This document shows positions 48,510-63,245 of a stretch of DNA of 64,000 nt, piece by piece. The position numbers and the translations under genes are program-made. Numbering within the stretch: position 1 is the stretch's first letter; the number at the start of each line of letters is the position of its first letter. Origin of the DNA: Thermococcus chitonophagus (lineage in GTDB: Archaea; Methanobacteriota_B; Thermococci; Thermococcales; Thermococcaceae); contig NZ_CP015193.1 in assembly GCF_002214605.1 (NCBI RefSeq), positions 310,001 through 374,000 of the forward strand, given 5' to 3'. The notes beneath the pieces are model-generated. The model saw only the letters and a list, made by a program, of their open reading frames with translations, was not told the origin of the DNA and did not search any database.

Positions 48510-49483
48510 TGAACGTCAAGAAGTACGTAACCTTGGTCATTGGGGTCTTGATAATCCTTCTCTTGCTCTGGTGGGCGGGCCTTAGGGAAACTATAATGTT
48601 AATGCTTCGGGCTGATCTAAGGTATTTACTTCTGGCAGTTATGATGTACTGCATAACGGTTCTATCTTGGGCTATAAGATGGAGGATATTCCTAAATGGT
48701 GTAGGTGTTAAGGCTTCCTTCGTGAGGATACTTGAGGGTGTTTTTGTCGGGATATTCTTAAACAATTTAACTCCTGGGGCTAGAACTGGGGGAGAAGCCA
48801 TTAAAGCTCTCTATATAGCCAAATCCTCAAATGGTACATATCCCAGGGTATTTGCTACTGTAATGGCAGACAGGATATTAGATGTAGTCCCGGTAATTAT
48901 TTTCATGACAATAGCATTTGTATATGCTGTTGGACATGGAATTACAATCCTTATCTGGGTTCTCGCACTGTCTACTATTCTCTTGGTGCTTGTTGTTCTA
49001 CTTACGCTCTTGTTCTCCATTCGAGAGAAATATGCTTTAGGCTTGGTTATGAGGTTGTTTGGACTATTCAAACGCTTATTCCCTGGGAGGCTTTCTAAAT
49101 ATGAGGGAAAAATTGAAGGTAAACTTAGAGGTGCCTTGGGCGAATTTAAGTCTACTCTCGTTTTGATAGCCAAGAGAAAACGGGACGTTATGGTCAGCAT
49201 GTTCTGGTCATTTGTGCTTTGGATGGCTGATGTAGTTAGAATGTACTTTGTATTCCTAAGCCTTGGGAAGAAAGTTTCGGTAATTCAGGTTCTCTTAGTT
49301 AAAATGGCATCAATGGCCGTTGCTATGGTAAGTGTCATCCCAGGGGGTGTTGGGATTAGTGAGACTGTTCAATCGGCTCTATTTCTAGCTGTTGGGGTGG
49401 AAAAGGCTCTTGCCGTTTCTGCGACAGTGTTAGATAGATTGATATCCTTCTGGGCTCCAACGCTCATTGGGGGTATCTTGGTG

Positions 49484-51219
<1,736 letters not shown>

Positions 51220-51291
51220 TTAAGCCTTACCTCAATTGGCACCAAAAGTGATTTATTGTTGGGGTTTAATTTGGTGTCCAGAGGTGATAGC

Positions 51292-52167
51292 GTGATCAAA
51301 GAAAAGTTGAAAGTACTGGTTGAAATGGAGCCAAGAAAGATGATCATGTATCCCCTCATAGTTTTTGCCCTTGCCTTGATAATAATACTTGCGAACTACG
51401 TAATGACTGGTAGCATAGTTAAAGAAGGAATAGAGCTCCGTGGTGGTTCTGTTATAACGCTCCAAGGGATAAACGCAGATCCGGATATTGTTGCCGAAAA
51501 AATAAGGAAGGAAACTGGGATCAACGTAAATGTTGAGAAGTTCACAAGCATTACTGGAGGTGGAGGGATAAGGGTCTACGTTCCTGCTGGTAATGACGTG
51601 AATAGAGTTCGAGAAGTACTAAAGCAAATGTTTCCAAATGTAGAGCCTCAAACAACGGTCATAGGGCCTACCTTTGGTCGGATGGTAAAAGAGCAGGGAA
51701 TAAAGGCCATAACGTACGCATTTATAGGTATGGCGATTGTTGTGTTCCTCTTCTTTAGGGTCCCCGTGCCTTCGCTGACTGTTGTTTTCTCGGCGTTTTC
51801 TGACATGGTAATTGCGGTTGCCTTGATGGACTTATTTGGAATAGAACTAAGCCAAGCTACCATTGCCGCCCTCCTAATGCTAATAGGATACTCTGTTGAC
51901 AGCAACATCCTCCTAACGACGAGGCTACTAAAGAGGAAGGAATTTACAGTTGAGGAAGCGTATTATTCTTCCTTAAAGACTGGTTTCACCATGAGTACCA
52001 CGACTTTAGGGGCTTTAGCATCTTTGTGGTTGTTCTCTACAGCCCAGGTGATAGATGATATAGCCTCGGTTCTCATCTTTGGTCTGTTAGCAGACTTCAT
52101 GAACACATGGATATTGAACGCAGGAGTTTTGAGAACGTACATAGCCAAGAGGGAGGGTAAAAAATGA
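51292..52167 (+). CDS. secF: Protein-export membrane protein SecF
   Basis: A 291-residue RND-type membrane protein with about six helices. It has a helix 1, a small periplasm-equivalent P1-like domain with the [10 protein letters not shown] motif (the DxxGG-type sequence), and helices 4-6 with [12 protein letters not shown] and [20 protein letters not shown] 51292 after AGAGGTGATAGC is the start; the frame upstream to 51157 runs over kae1 and is not coding. The gene order secF-secD with a 4-bp overlap is the archaeal one. It uses the proton gradient to help late steps of Sec export. Confidence 0.93.
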   Translation: MIKEKLKVLVEMEPRKMIMYPLIVFALALIIILANYVMTGSIVKEGIELRGGSVITLQGINADPDIVAEKIRKETGINVNVEKFTSITGGGGIRVYVPAGNDVNRVREVLKQMFPNVEPQTTVIGPTFGRMVKEQGIKAITYAFIGMAIVVFLFFRVPVPSLTVVFSAFSDMVIAVALMDLFGIELSQATIAALLMLIGYSVDSNILLTTRLLKRKEFTVEEAYYSSLKTGFTMSTTTLGALASLWLFSTAQVIDDIASVLIFGLLADFMNTWILNAGVLRTYIAKREGKK

Positions 52168-53690
52168 AAAAGTGGAAAAAGCTCCTTTTCAACGGTAGGG
52201 TCATCCTTCTCACATTCTTCCTTATAATATCGGTTGTCTCATTAGCAACCAGAGGGTTAACCTTTGGGCTGGATATAAGCGGGGGTATCTCAATCACGGT
52301 TAAGCTTGAAAAGCCTGTTGACCAGCAGACCATGGAACAGGTAAGAATTGCCTTGGATCAGAGGCTTAATGCCTTGGGAGTTAAGGACATAACGATTGAA
52401 CCCTGGGGTAATCAGTTCGTCATTGTAAAAGTTGCAAATGTGAGTGAAGAAGAAGCTGATCAGCTTGTTAAAACGATTGAGCGGCAGGGAGTTTTCTATG
52501 CCGAATTTGAGGGCGTTATATTCGCTACTGGAAAAGACATTCTCAGCGTAGGTAGCGTTAATTACGACCCCAGGCAAGGCGCATGGGTAGTTCCCTTCAG
52601 GATATCGAAGGAAGCCGCCGAAAGGTTCGCAGAGCTAGCAAAAGGGAAGGCTGGCTATCCCGTTGACATGTTTCTAGATCCTCCAGTAAACTCAACGCTT
52701 GTTGTATCAAAGGAGTTCTACCAGGCCTTAACCTCTCCTGAGTTCATGATGGGGGGTGACATGACCCTCGCTCAGAGAATTGAAAAAGCATTCAACATAA
52801 AGATAATTGTCTATACGAACCAAACTGCCAAGGAGATAGCGAAGATTGCAAAAGGCTCTGAAAAAGTTATTCTTGTTGACGTAGATGGCAAGCTAGCAGA
52901 AGAACTCAAAGCTATGGGATTAAATGTTGAGGTTAGAACTAGGGAAAAGAATGAGCCCATGGATGACTTTGTACGTAGGGTGCTGAGGCTTTACGGTCCG
53001 TACAGGGTGGGAGAAGGATTAGCAACTGGTCAGCCTCAGACTGAAGTTATGATATCAATTGGAGGCTCACAGAACGATATTAAGGCTAGAAATGATGCAC
53101 AAATTGTTGCAGTGGTTTTGAGAAGTGGCTCTTTGCCTGTGAAGCTTTCAATAGAGAGAATTGACTACATCTCTCCAAAACTTGGGGAGAACTTCAAAAG
53201 GCAGGTTTTAATTGCAGGTATCGCGGCATTACTCGTCGTAGGGGCAATAGTGTATCTCCACTACAGGAGACTCAAAATAGCAATTCCCGTGATGTTCACT
53301 AGCTTCAGTGAAGTGCTGATAATCCTCGGAATTGCTTCAATAATAAGATGGAATCTTGATCTACCAAGTATAGCTGGAATAATAGCGGCCATAGGTACGG
53401 GAGTTGATCAGCAGATAGTGATAACAGATGAACTGCTGGGAGAGGCAATGAGTGGCAAGAGGCGGATAGTAAAGAGGAGTGGTGTGCTGAAGAGAATGGG
53501 AAGGGCGTTCTTCATAATCCTAGCCTCGGCTACGACAACAATTGTGGCAATGAGCTTCCTGTTCAAGTTCTTTGTAGGTGGTTTGAGAGGATTTGCATTC
53601 ACGACGATCCTAGGAGTTCTCATTGGAATACTAGTGACAAGGCCAGCATACGGGGAGATAGCCAAGGTTCTGATAGGAGAAGGGAGGTGA
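52164..53690 (+). CDS. secD: Protein-export membrane protein SecD
   Basis: A 508-residue partner of SecF. An N-terminal helix is followed by [15 protein letters not shown], a long extracytoplasmic domain (about residues 45-340, with repeats typical of P1), and five C-terminal helices including [18 protein letters not shown] (about 410-427). ATG 52164 overlaps the secF stop by four bases. The downstream trkA is only 4 bp away. Confidence 0.93.
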   Translation: MKKWKKLLFNGRVILLTFFLIISVVSLATRGLTFGLDISGGISITVKLEKPVDQQTMEQVRIALDQRLNALGVKDITIEPWGNQFVIVKVANVSEEEADQLVKTIERQGVFYAEFEGVIFATGKDILSVGSVNYDPRQGAWVVPFRISKEAAERFAELAKGKAGYPVDMFLDPPVNSTLVVSKEFYQALTSPEFMMGGDMTLAQRIEKAFNIKIIVYTNQTAKEIAKIAKGSEKVILVDVDGKLAEELKAMGLNVEVRTREKNEPMDDFVRRVLRLYGPYRVGEGLATGQPQTEVMISIGGSQNDIKARNDAQIVAVVLRSGSLPVKLSIERIDYISPKLGENFKRQVLIAGIAALLVVGAIVYLHYRRLKIAIPVMFTSFSEVLIILGIASIIRWNLDLPSIAGIIAAIGTGVDQQIVITDELLGEAMSGKRRIVKRSGVLKRMGRAFFIILASATTTIVAMSFLFKFFVGGLRGFAFTTILGVLIGILVTRPAYGEIAKVLIGEGR

Positions 53691-53694
53691 TTCC

Positions 53695-54381
53695 ATGTAC
53701 ATAATCATCATGGGGGCTGGGAGAATAGGGACACTAGTGGCTAGGATGCTTGAAAATGCAGGGCACGATGTTGCAATAATCGAAATGAACAAGGAAAGAG
53801 CTAAGGAAATCTCGGAGCACATAACTGGGCTTGTAATAGAAGGTGATGCGACAGATCAGAAAGTTCTTGAGGAAGCCAATATCAAAAAGGCGGATGCATT
53901 TGCTGCACTAACTGGAAGGGATGACGCTAACATTTTAGCCTGCATATTAGCTAAGCACATTAATCCGAATCTAATGACGATATTGAGAATAACAGACCCA
54001 AATAAAAAACAGGTCTTTGAGGAAGTCAAAGAGCTAAAGACGTACTTTGACATTGTCGTATCGCCAGAGGATATTGCCGCAAATTACATTTTTAGAACCC
54101 TTGTGACTCCTGGATTTGATAGGGTGTTACTTCCCAGGGAGGGAGCGGAAATAATTCAATTCCAAATTACAGAGGATAGCGCAATAGCTGGTAAACCCGT
54201 TAGAGAGCTTGGTCTTCCTAAAGATTCCCTAATCATAGCTATTTATGACGAAAAGGGGAATTTAGTGATACCTTCAGGTGATACAGTCCTTCCAACTAAA
54301 GGACAAGTTGTCATCTTTGCAAAAAGTTCTGCACTTCAAGACGTGAAGAAAATTATGGAGGCAAAGAAAAAGGAAGAATAA
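53695..54381 (+). CDS. trkA: TrkA-type potassium uptake regulator
   Basis: A 228-residue RCK protein. TrkA_N Rossmann domain: MYIIIMGAGRIGTLVARML at the start and DATDQKVLEEA, binding NAD(H) or adenine nucleotide. TrkA_C is at about residues 140-220 (IIQFQITEDSAIAGKPVRELGLPKDSLIIAIYDEKGNLVIPSGDTVL). It would gate a TrkH-type K+ transporter encoded elsewhere. It directly follows secD in one operon; sodium and proton use by SecDF and ATPase may tie these together, which is conjecture. Confidence 0.9.
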   Translation: MYIIIMGAGRIGTLVARMLENAGHDVAIIEMNKERAKEISEHITGLVIEGDATDQKVLEEANIKKADAFAALTGRDDANILACILAKHINPNLMTILRITDPNKKQVFEEVKELKTYFDIVVSPEDIAANYIFRTLVTPGFDRVLLPREGAEIIQFQITEDSAIAGKPVRELGLPKDSLIIAIYDEKGNLVIPSGDTVLPTKGQVVIFAKSSALQDVKKIMEAKKKEE

Positions 54382-54435
54382 ATTGAATAAACTTCATCTA
54401 ATGTATACTTCTGTTGCAATTTTTCAATCATTTTT

Positions 54436-54453
54436 CGAAAATATTTATAAATT
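54436..54453 (+). promoter_or_regulatory. Promoter (BRE/TATA) of the A/V-ATPase operon
   Basis: CGAAAATATTTATAAATTC is the strongest BRE-TATA element seen in this window. A start about 25 bp downstream (about 54470) leaves a leader of about 35 nt to the first gene. The 115-bp gap 54382-54496 holds no other recognisable feature. Confidence 0.7.
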
Positions 54454-54505
54454 CGTCCCCATATTTGCTCGTGTGTTTTCACATTCATAAAAGGGGATGA
54501 TGCTC

Positions 54506-54817
54506 ATGGAGGACATCCTCAGGGAGATCGTTAAGGCTGAAAGACTTGCTGAGGAGAGAATTGAAAAAGCTAAGGTTCAAGCAAAGGAAATAGTAAAAAA
54601 CGCAAAAAGTGAAGCTCGTAAAATTGAGGAAGAGATTATCAAGGAGGCACAAGCTAAAGCGGATGAAATAATTAAAGAAAAGAAAAGGCAGGGGGAGGAA
54701 GAGGCAAAGAAAATTCTTTCTGAAGGGGAAAAAGAAATTGAAGAATTAAAGACTAGGGCGAGAGATAAATTCGAAGAAGCTGTTTCTGAGTGTCTAAAAA
54801 TAATAAGAGGGATGTAG
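54506..54817 (+). CDS. atpH: A/V-type ATPase subunit H (peripheral stalk)
   Basis: A 103-residue, nearly all-helical protein with continuous right-handed coiled-coil pattern (EDILREIVKAERLAEERIEKAKV...). It forms the peripheral stalk with subunit E and holds the catalytic head against rotation. ATG 54506 is preferred because GGGGATGATGCTC lies upstream; the frame is also open from ATG 54497. First gene of the nine-gene operon. Confidence 0.88.
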   Translation: MEDILREIVKAERLAEERIEKAKVQAKEIVKNAKSEARKIEEEIIKEAQAKADEIIKEKKRQGEEEAKKILSEGEKEIEELKTRARDKFEEAVSECLKIIRGM

Positions 54818-54819
54818 GC

Positions 54820-57289
<2,470 letters not shown>

Positions 57290-57317
57290 TCCTTTACCCT
57301 TTTAGGAGGACACAAAA

Positions 57318-57914
57318 ATGTCTGGAGCTGAACTAATAATCCAGGAGATCAACAGGGAGGCAGAGCAGAAGATAAAGTACATTTTAGAAGAGGCACAGAA
57401 GGAAGCTGAGAAGATAAAGGAAGAGGCTAGGAGAAAAGCTGAAGCTAGGGCCGAATGGATGCTAAGAAAGGCAAAAACTCAGGCCGAGCTAGAAAAACAG
57501 AGAATAATAGCAAATGCAAGACTTGAAGTAAGAAGGAAAAAGCTTGCCGTACAGGAAGAGCTAATTCAAGAGGTCATTGAGGAAGTGAAAAAGAGGCTTA
57601 AGGAACTATCCCAGGAAGAGTACTTTGAGACAATAAAAGTCCTGTTGAAGTCAGCTATCCAGGAACTTGGAGAAAAGAAGGTTAGGGTTTATTCGAATGA
57701 GGCAACGCTCTCCTTGATAGCTTCGCGGATTGATGAGTTGAGGGCTGAACTTGGGGATGTCTCAATAGAGATAGGTGAGGCAATAGACACCATTGGAGGA
57801 GTTGTAGTCGAAAATGAGGCTGGAGACATAAAGATAGACAACACCTTCGAGGCAAGGATGGAGAGAATGGAGAGTGAGATTAGGTCTAGGATAGCAAAAG
57901 TTCTCTTCGGGTGA
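57318..57914 (+). CDS. atpE: A/V-type ATPase subunit E
   Basis: A 198-residue peripheral-stalk protein: a long charged helix (about 1-105) pairs with subunit H, and a C-terminal alpha/beta domain (about 110-198; DIKIDNTFEARMERMESEIRSRIAKVLFG) binds the catalytic head. GGAGGACAC precedes the ATG. Fourth gene of the operon. Confidence 0.93.
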   Translation: MSGAELIIQEINREAEQKIKYILEEAQKEAEKIKEEARRKAEARAEWMLRKAKTQAELEKQRIIANARLEVRRKKLAVQEELIQEVIEEVKKRLKELSQEEYFETIKVLLKSAIQELGEKKVRVYSNEATLSLIASRIDELRAELGDVSIEIGEAIDTIGGVVVENEAGDIKIDNTFEARMERMESEIRSRIAKVLFG

Positions 57915-57919
57915 ACCAA

Positions 57920-59032
57920 ATGGAAGTCTCAACGATAACCGCAATACTCGACACAACATTGGCAGTAGTCTTTACATGGGTAGCATATAAGACCGGTCAG
58001 ATAATCTGGAAGTATACACCCTACTCGTATCCCAATGCTAGGATTAAGGCAATGGAGGCTAGATTGCTCTCAGACCAGAGGATACTTGAGCTTTCGGAAA
58101 GTAGAACACTGCAGAACTTCGTTGTTAACCTTGAAGATTCCGATTACGGTTCAAGGCTTACGAGCATTGAAAACGTGAACTTAAGGAACGTTGAGATGGC
58201 ATTAGAGCTTTCGCTTGTTGATTTGCTTGAACTGATGGTAAAAATAATGCCTAAGAGGGTAAAGGGGTTCTTTGAGCTACTTGAAGAGGGCATTGATGTT
58301 AGGAACATCTCTAACGTCATAAAAGCAAAGCTTAATGGTTTACCTGCTCAGGATTACATAATACCTGCTGGCAAGATGCTGCCAAAGGTTAAAGCAATAA
58401 TTGAGGCAAAAACTATGGAGGAAATACTGGTAATACTAGAAGGGACCGAGTACGAAGAACCTCTCAGGAAGCTCTTACTTAAAGAGATAACCGTTCAGGA
58501 GTTTGAACTCGAACTGTACAGGAACTACTATACAAAGCTATTTAGGTACGCAAGCTCAAGGAAGGGCGAAGAGAAAGTGATCCTTCTTGAATTCGTTAGA
58601 ATGCTCATAGATGAGAGGAACATCTCAACAATACTCAGGGCAAAGATGGCCGGAATGCCCCCAGAAGATCTAAAGAAGCTGATAATTGAGGGGGGAAGCC
58701 TTTCCAAAGCAACTCTTGATGCCATGGTGAACGCTGAGGATCATGTAATGGCAATAGGGGAGCTTGAGGGAACTAAGTATGGTCAAGTTATAAGGGATGT
58801 AAGGGAGGAACTTGAGAGCGGCAATATTGAGGCAATTGAGAGAGCCATAAGGAAGTACAGGCTAACTAGAATGAAGGAATTAGCTCAGTTTTACCCATTG
58901 AGCGTTGGCGTTGCTCTAACGTATATCCTGGAGAGGGAAATGGAAGTTAGGAAGCTTAGGGCAATTGCAAAGCTTATTGTTGACGGTGTAAAGCCCGAAA
59001 AGATCAAGGAGCTCGTTGGTGAGGTAGCATGA
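57920..59032 (+). CDS. atpC: A/V-type ATPase subunit C (d-type, central stalk adaptor)
   Basis: A 370-residue helical protein with three repeated bundles that sits on the c-ring and takes the central axle. The N-terminal ~30 residues ([22 protein letters not shown]) are hydrophobic, which is unusual compared with many bacterial homologues and could contact the membrane. ATG 57920 (GGGTGAACCAA upstream) is preferred over GTG 57911. Overlaps the following atpF by four bases. Confidence 0.92.
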   Translation: MEVSTITAILDTTLAVVFTWVAYKTGQIIWKYTPYSYPNARIKAMEARLLSDQRILELSESRTLQNFVVNLEDSDYGSRLTSIENVNLRNVEMALELSLVDLLELMVKIMPKRVKGFFELLEEGIDVRNISNVIKAKLNGLPAQDYIIPAGKMLPKVKAIIEAKTMEEILVILEGTEYEEPLRKLLLKEITVQEFELELYRNYYTKLFRYASSRKGEEKVILLEFVRMLIDERNISTILRAKMAGMPPEDLKKLIIEGGSLSKATLDAMVNAEDHVMAIGELEGTKYGQVIRDVREELESGNIEAIERAIRKYRLTRMKELAQFYPLSVGVALTYILEREMEVRKLRAIAKLIVDGVKPEKIKELVGEVA

Positions 59033-59340
59033 AAATAGTTGTTATGGGGGACGAAGACACGATAGTTGGATTCAAGCTTGCTGGGGTTCATGAGGCTTAT
59101 GAGTTTGATTTATCTGATCTATCAGTTGAGAGGGCTAGAAATAAGCTGAAGGAACTAGTTGAGAGGGATGATATTGGGGTTATCCTTATCACCGAAAGGC
59201 TTGCCCAGAAAATAGGGGAACTGCCTGAGGTTAACCTTCCAATCATCCTCCAAATCCCCGACAAGTTTGGCTCCCTTTATGGTGAAGAGTTGCTAAAGGA
59301 GATAGTTAGAAGGGCGATAGGTGTTGAGATAAAGAGGTGA
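59029..59340 (+). CDS. atpF: A/V-type ATPase subunit F
   Basis: A 103-residue alpha/beta protein of the central stalk: [20 protein letters not shown] is typical, followed by [14 protein letters not shown] and [14 protein letters not shown]. It regulates coupling in the rotor with subunit D. ATGA overlap with atpC; its last codons carry the GAGGTGA ribosome site of atpA. Confidence 0.95.
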   Translation: MKIVVMGDEDTIVGFKLAGVHEAYEFDLSDLSVERARNKLKELVERDDIGVILITERLAQKIGELPEVNLPIILQIPDKFGSLYGEELLKEIVRRAIGVEIKR

Positions 59341-59345
59341 AGAAA

Positions 59346-61112
59346 ATGCCAGCCAAGGGAAGGATAATTAGGGTTACGGGTCCTCTCGTAGTTGCCGATG
59401 GGATGAAAGGGGCAAAGATGTATGAGGTCGTTAGAGTTGGTGAGCTCGGTCTCATAGGGGAAATTATCAGGCTTGAAGGTGACAAGGCGGTAATCCAGGT
59501 TTACGAGGAAACGGCTGGACTTAGGCCTGGTGAGCCCGTTGTTGGAACTGGGTCATCGTTAAGTGTGGAGCTCGGTCCTGGGCTTCTGACATCGATATAT
59601 GATGGTATTCAGAGACCTCTTGAAGTCCTTAGGGAGAAAAGTGGTGACTTTATAGCTAGAGGAATTACCGCTCCTGCCCTCCCCAGGGACAAGAAGTGGC
59701 ACTTCACTCCAAAGGTCAAGGTTGGAGACAAGGTCGTTGGGGGAGATATTATCGGGGAAGTGCCTGAAACCAGTATTATTGTCCACAAGATAATGGTACC
59801 CCCAGGAATAGAGGGAGAGATCGTTGAGATTGCCGATGAGGGAGAGTACACTATTGAAGAAGTCGTCGCGAAAGTTAAGACGCCAAGTGGGGAGATTAAG
59901 GAATTAAAGATGTATCAGAGGTGGCCTGTCAGAGTAAAGAGACCGTACAAGGAAAAGCTTCCTCCAGAAATTCCGCTCATTACAGGGCAGAGAGTTATTG
60001 ATACGTTCTTCCCACAGGCCAAAGGAGGGACTGCGGCGATTCCAGGACCCTTCGGATCGGGAAAGACAGTCACTCAGCACCAATTGGCAAAATGGAGCGA
60101 TGCACAGGTCGTAATTTACATTGGATGTGGTGAGAGAGGAAACGAGATGACCGATGTTCTCGAGGAGTTTCCAAAGCTTACCGATCCCAACACGGGTAAG
60201 CCACTTATGGAGAGAACAGTTTTGATTGCAAACACCTCTAACATGCCTGTTGCAGCGAGAGAGGCCTCAATTTACACTGGAATTACAATTGCAGAGTACT
60301 TCAGGGACATGGGGTATGACGTTGCTTTGATGGCAGATTCAACGTCAAGATGGGCCGAGGCATTGAGAGAGATTTCGGGAAGACTTGAGGAGATGCCCGG
60401 TGAGGAAGGTTATCCTGCCTACCTTGCATCAAAGCTTGCTGAATTCTATGAGAGGGCAGGAAGAGTTGTAACCCTGGGTAGCGACTACAGGGTGGGTAGC
60501 GTCAGTGTAATTGGAGCAGTTTCGCCTCCGGGCGGTGACTTCTCTGAGCCTGTGGTTCAGAACACCCTAAGAGTTGTGAAGGTCTTCTGGGCCCTCGATG
60601 CTGACCTAGCAAGAAGAAGGCACTTCCCAGCAATTAACTGGCTGACGAGCTACTCCCTTTATGTAGATGCAATTCAGGGCTGGTGGCACAAGAACGTTGA
60701 CCCAGAGTGGAGAAAAATGAGAGACAAGGCAATGGAGCTACTGCAGAAGGAAGCTGAGCTGCAGGAGATTGTTAGAATTGTAGGTCCCGATGCCCTTCCA
60801 GAGAGGGAGAGGGCTATCCTGCTGGTTGCGAGGATGCTCAGAGAGGACTACCTACAGCAGGACGCCTTCGATGAAGTCGATACCTACTGTCCACCTCAGA
60901 AGCAGGTAACAATGATGAGGGTCCTCCTCAACTTCTACGAGAAGACGATGGAGGCAATAAGCAGGGGAGTTCCACTTGAGGAGATAGCAAAGTTACCAGT
61001 TAGGGAAGAGATCGGTAGAATGAAGTTTGAACCGGATGTTGAGAAGATCAAGGTTCTAATTGATAAGACCAATGAGCAGTTTGAGGAGCTCTTCAAGAAA
61101 TATGGGGAGTGA
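59346..61112 (+). CDS. atpA: A/V-type ATPase catalytic subunit A
   Basis: A 588-residue catalytic subunit. The P-loop GPFGSGKT is at about residues 234-241, preceded by the family's large 'non-homologous' insert (about 115-190). The catalytic Glu/Arg region [15 protein letters not shown] follows. ATG 59346 is preceded by GAGGTGA. The P-loop is uninterrupted: some Pyrococcus relatives carry an intein at this site, but this copy does not. With subunit B it forms the A3B3 head that makes or uses ATP. Confidence 0.97.
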   Translation: MPAKGRIIRVTGPLVVADGMKGAKMYEVVRVGELGLIGEIIRLEGDKAVIQVYEETAGLRPGEPVVGTGSSLSVELGPGLLTSIYDGIQRPLEVLREKSGDFIARGITAPALPRDKKWHFTPKVKVGDKVVGGDIIGEVPETSIIVHKIMVPPGIEGEIVEIADEGEYTIEEVVAKVKTPSGEIKELKMYQRWPVRVKRPYKEKLPPEIPLITGQRVIDTFFPQAKGGTAAIPGPFGSGKTVTQHQLAKWSDAQVVIYIGCGERGNEMTDVLEEFPKLTDPNTGKPLMERTVLIANTSNMPVAAREASIYTGITIAEYFRDMGYDVALMADSTSRWAEALREISGRLEEMPGEEGYPAYLASKLAEFYERAGRVVTLGSDYRVGSVSVIGAVSPPGGDFSEPVVQNTLRVVKVFWALDADLARRRHFPAINWLTSYSLYVDAIQGWWHKNVDPEWRKMRDKAMELLQKEAELQEIVRIVGPDALPERERAILLVARMLREDYLQQDAFDEVDTYCPPQKQVTMMRVLLNFYEKTMEAISRGVPLEEIAKLPVREEIGRMKFEPDVEKIKVLIDKTNEQFEELFKKYGE

Positions 61113-61117
61113 TGATC

Positions 61118-62506
61118 ATGAGCAAGGAGTACTCAACGATAAGCAAGATCTACGGTCCCTTGATGATAGTTGAAGGTGTAAAGGGAGTAGCTTACGGTGA
61201 GGTCGTTGAGATAGAGACTGAGACAGGTGAGAAGAGGAAAGGTCAGGTTTTAGATGCTAGGGAGAACCTGGCTATAGTTCAGGTCTTCGAGGGGACGAGA
61301 GATCTTGACATCAAAACCACTAGCGTTCGCTTTACCGGAGAGACATTGAAAGTTCCAGTTTCAATGGACATGCTTGGAAGGATATTCAACGGTATCGGTA
61401 AGCCCATTGACGGCGGGCCCGAGATAATTCCAGAGGACAGAAGAGACGTTCACGGTGCTCCCCTTAATCCTGTTGCTAGAGCTTATCCGAGGGACTTTAT
61501 CCAGACTGGAATCTCGGCAATAGATGGAATGAACACCCTTGTTAGAGGCCAAAAGTTGCCAATCTTTAGTGGTTCAGGTCTGCCTCACAACAAACTCGCA
61601 GCCCAAATAGCTAGACAGGCTAAGGTTCTCGGAGAAGAGGAAAGCTTCGCTGTAGTCTTTGCGGCAATGGGTATAACCTACGAGGAGGCAAACTTCTTCA
61701 AGAAGAGTTTTGAAGAGACTGGAGCAATTGAGAGGGCTGTGTTATTCTTAAACTTGGCTGATGATCCAGCAATTGAGAGAATTATAACCCCAAGAATGGC
61801 ATTAACAGTAGCGGAGTACTTGGCCTTTGACTACGATATGCAGGTTCTCGTAATTCTCACGGACATGACCAACTACTGTGAGGCCTTGAGAGAAATTTCA
61901 GCTGCAAGAGAAGAGGTTCCAGGAAGAAGAGGTTACCCAGGTTACATGTACACTGACTTGGCTACCATCTATGAACGTGCCGGCCGTGTAAGGGGAAGGA
62001 AGGGATCGATAACCCAGATGCCCATCCTTACGATGCCAGACGATGACATAACCCATCCAATTCCGGACTTGACAGGTTACATCACCGAGGGCCAGATAGT
62101 CCTAAGCAGAGAGCTTCACAGGAAGGGTATCTATCCGCCAATTGATGTCCTACCTTCGCTCTCAAGACTGATGAAGGATGGTATAGGCAAGGGCAGAACA
62201 AGGGAAGATCACCCACAGCTTGCCCAGCAGTTATACGCTGCATACGCAGAGGGCAGGAGCTTAAGAGATTTAGTTGCTGTAGTTGGAGAAGAGGCACTAA
62301 GTGAGACCGATAAGAAGTACTTGGAGTTCGCTGACAGGTTCGAGAGAGAGTTCGTTGCACAGGGCTATGATGAGGACAGAAGCATCGAAGAAACTCTTGA
62401 TCTTGGTTGGGAGCTTCTCTCGATACTGCCAGAGAGTGAGCTGAAGAGGGTAAAGAAGGAAATGATCATGAAATACCATCCAAAGTACAGGAAGCGCTCC
62501 TCTTAA
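61118..62506 (+). CDS. atpB: A/V-type ATPase subunit B
   Basis: A 462-residue regulatory/non-catalytic head subunit. It lacks the P-loop: the matching place reads [12 protein letters not shown]. The arginine-finger region and [31 protein letters not shown] end are as in the family. ATG 61118 is preceded by GGGGAGTGATGATC; in-frame GTG 61109 and ATG 61112 are less likely. Confidence 0.97.
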   Translation: MSKEYSTISKIYGPLMIVEGVKGVAYGEVVEIETETGEKRKGQVLDARENLAIVQVFEGTRDLDIKTTSVRFTGETLKVPVSMDMLGRIFNGIGKPIDGGPEIIPEDRRDVHGAPLNPVARAYPRDFIQTGISAIDGMNTLVRGQKLPIFSGSGLPHNKLAAQIARQAKVLGEEESFAVVFAAMGITYEEANFFKKSFEETGAIERAVLFLNLADDPAIERIITPRMALTVAEYLAFDYDMQVLVILTDMTNYCEALREISAAREEVPGRRGYPGYMYTDLATIYERAGRVRGRKGSITQMPILTMPDDDITHPIPDLTGYITEGQIVLSRELHRKGIYPPIDVLPSLSRLMKDGIGKGRTREDHPQLAQQLYAAYAEGRSLRDLVAVVGEEALSETDKKYLEFADRFEREFVAQGYDEDRSIEETLDLGWELLSILPESELKRVKKEMIMKYHPKYRKRSS

Positions 62507-62528
62507 CCACTTTTTAAGGTGACAGAGA

Positions 62529-63173
62529 ATGCCAGAGATCCTCAAGGTCAAACCCACAAGAATGGAGCTACTTAAGCTCAAGAGAAGAGTTAAGCTAGCT
62601 GAGAGAGGGCATAAGCTACTCAAGGAGAAGCAGGATGCACTTATAATGGAGTTCTTTACGATATACGATGAGGCTTTGAATCTCAGGAAGGAGCTTATTC
62701 AGAAGATGGGGGAGGCTTTTGAAGCTTTAAGGAAAGCCCAGATTGATGTTGGTTCACTAAGGCTTAAGGAGATTGCCATAGGTGTTAGTCCAAACAGGGA
62801 AATTAAAGTGAGGACAAGGAACGTAATGGGAGTTAGAGTTCCTCTAATTGAGATACCTGAAATGAGAAGGAAGAGTGGTGATAGAGGTTATTCGTTCATA
62901 GCAACAACATCTACCGTGGATGCTGCAGCGGAAAAGTTTGAAGAGGTTCTCGAGCTCGCCGTAAGGTTAGCTGAGGTTGAGGAAGCCCTTAAGAGACTAG
63001 GAAGAGAAATAGAGAAGACTAAGAGAAGAGTTAACGCTCTCGAATACATAATAATTCCAAGGATGAGGAACACGATAAAGTTCATTGAGCAACACCTAGA
63101 TGAGATGGAGAGGGAGAACTTCTTCAGGCTTAAGAGAGTTAAAGCATTAATTGAAGCTAGGTCTCAGAGATAG
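62529..63173 (+). CDS. atpD: A/V-type ATPase subunit D (rotor axle)
   Basis: A 214-residue coiled-coil protein. The two long helices (about 1-75 and 125-205; [28 protein letters not shown]) form the axle turning inside A3B3. A short beta segment in between binds subunit F. Last gene of the operon; ATG 62529 follows AAGGTGACAGAG. Thereafter 72 bp with a TATA box lead to the next gene. Confidence 0.95.
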   Translation: MPEILKVKPTRMELLKLKRRVKLAERGHKLLKEKQDALIMEFFTIYDEALNLRKELIQKMGEAFEALRKAQIDVGSLRLKEIAIGVSPNREIKVRTRNVMGVRVPLIEIPEMRRKSGDRGYSFIATTSTVDAAAEKFEEVLELAVRLAEVEEALKRLGREIEKTKRRVNALEYIIIPRMRNTIKFIEQHLDEMERENFFRLKRVKALIEARSQR

Positions 63174-63199
63174 TGTTTGTGTAGGTTGTTATGTAGGCA

Positions 63200-63213
63200 A
63201 ATCGCTTAAATAT
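63200..63213 (+). promoter_or_regulatory. TATA box for the metallo-beta-lactamase-fold gene
   Basis: TCGCTTAAATATC lies 35-45 bp upstream of the GTG at 63246, with GGTGGG between (63235-63240). This supports a separate transcription unit after atpD. Confidence 0.5.
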
Positions 63214-63245
63214 CTTCTTTTCTATCTTTCTTTTGGTGGGAAACG

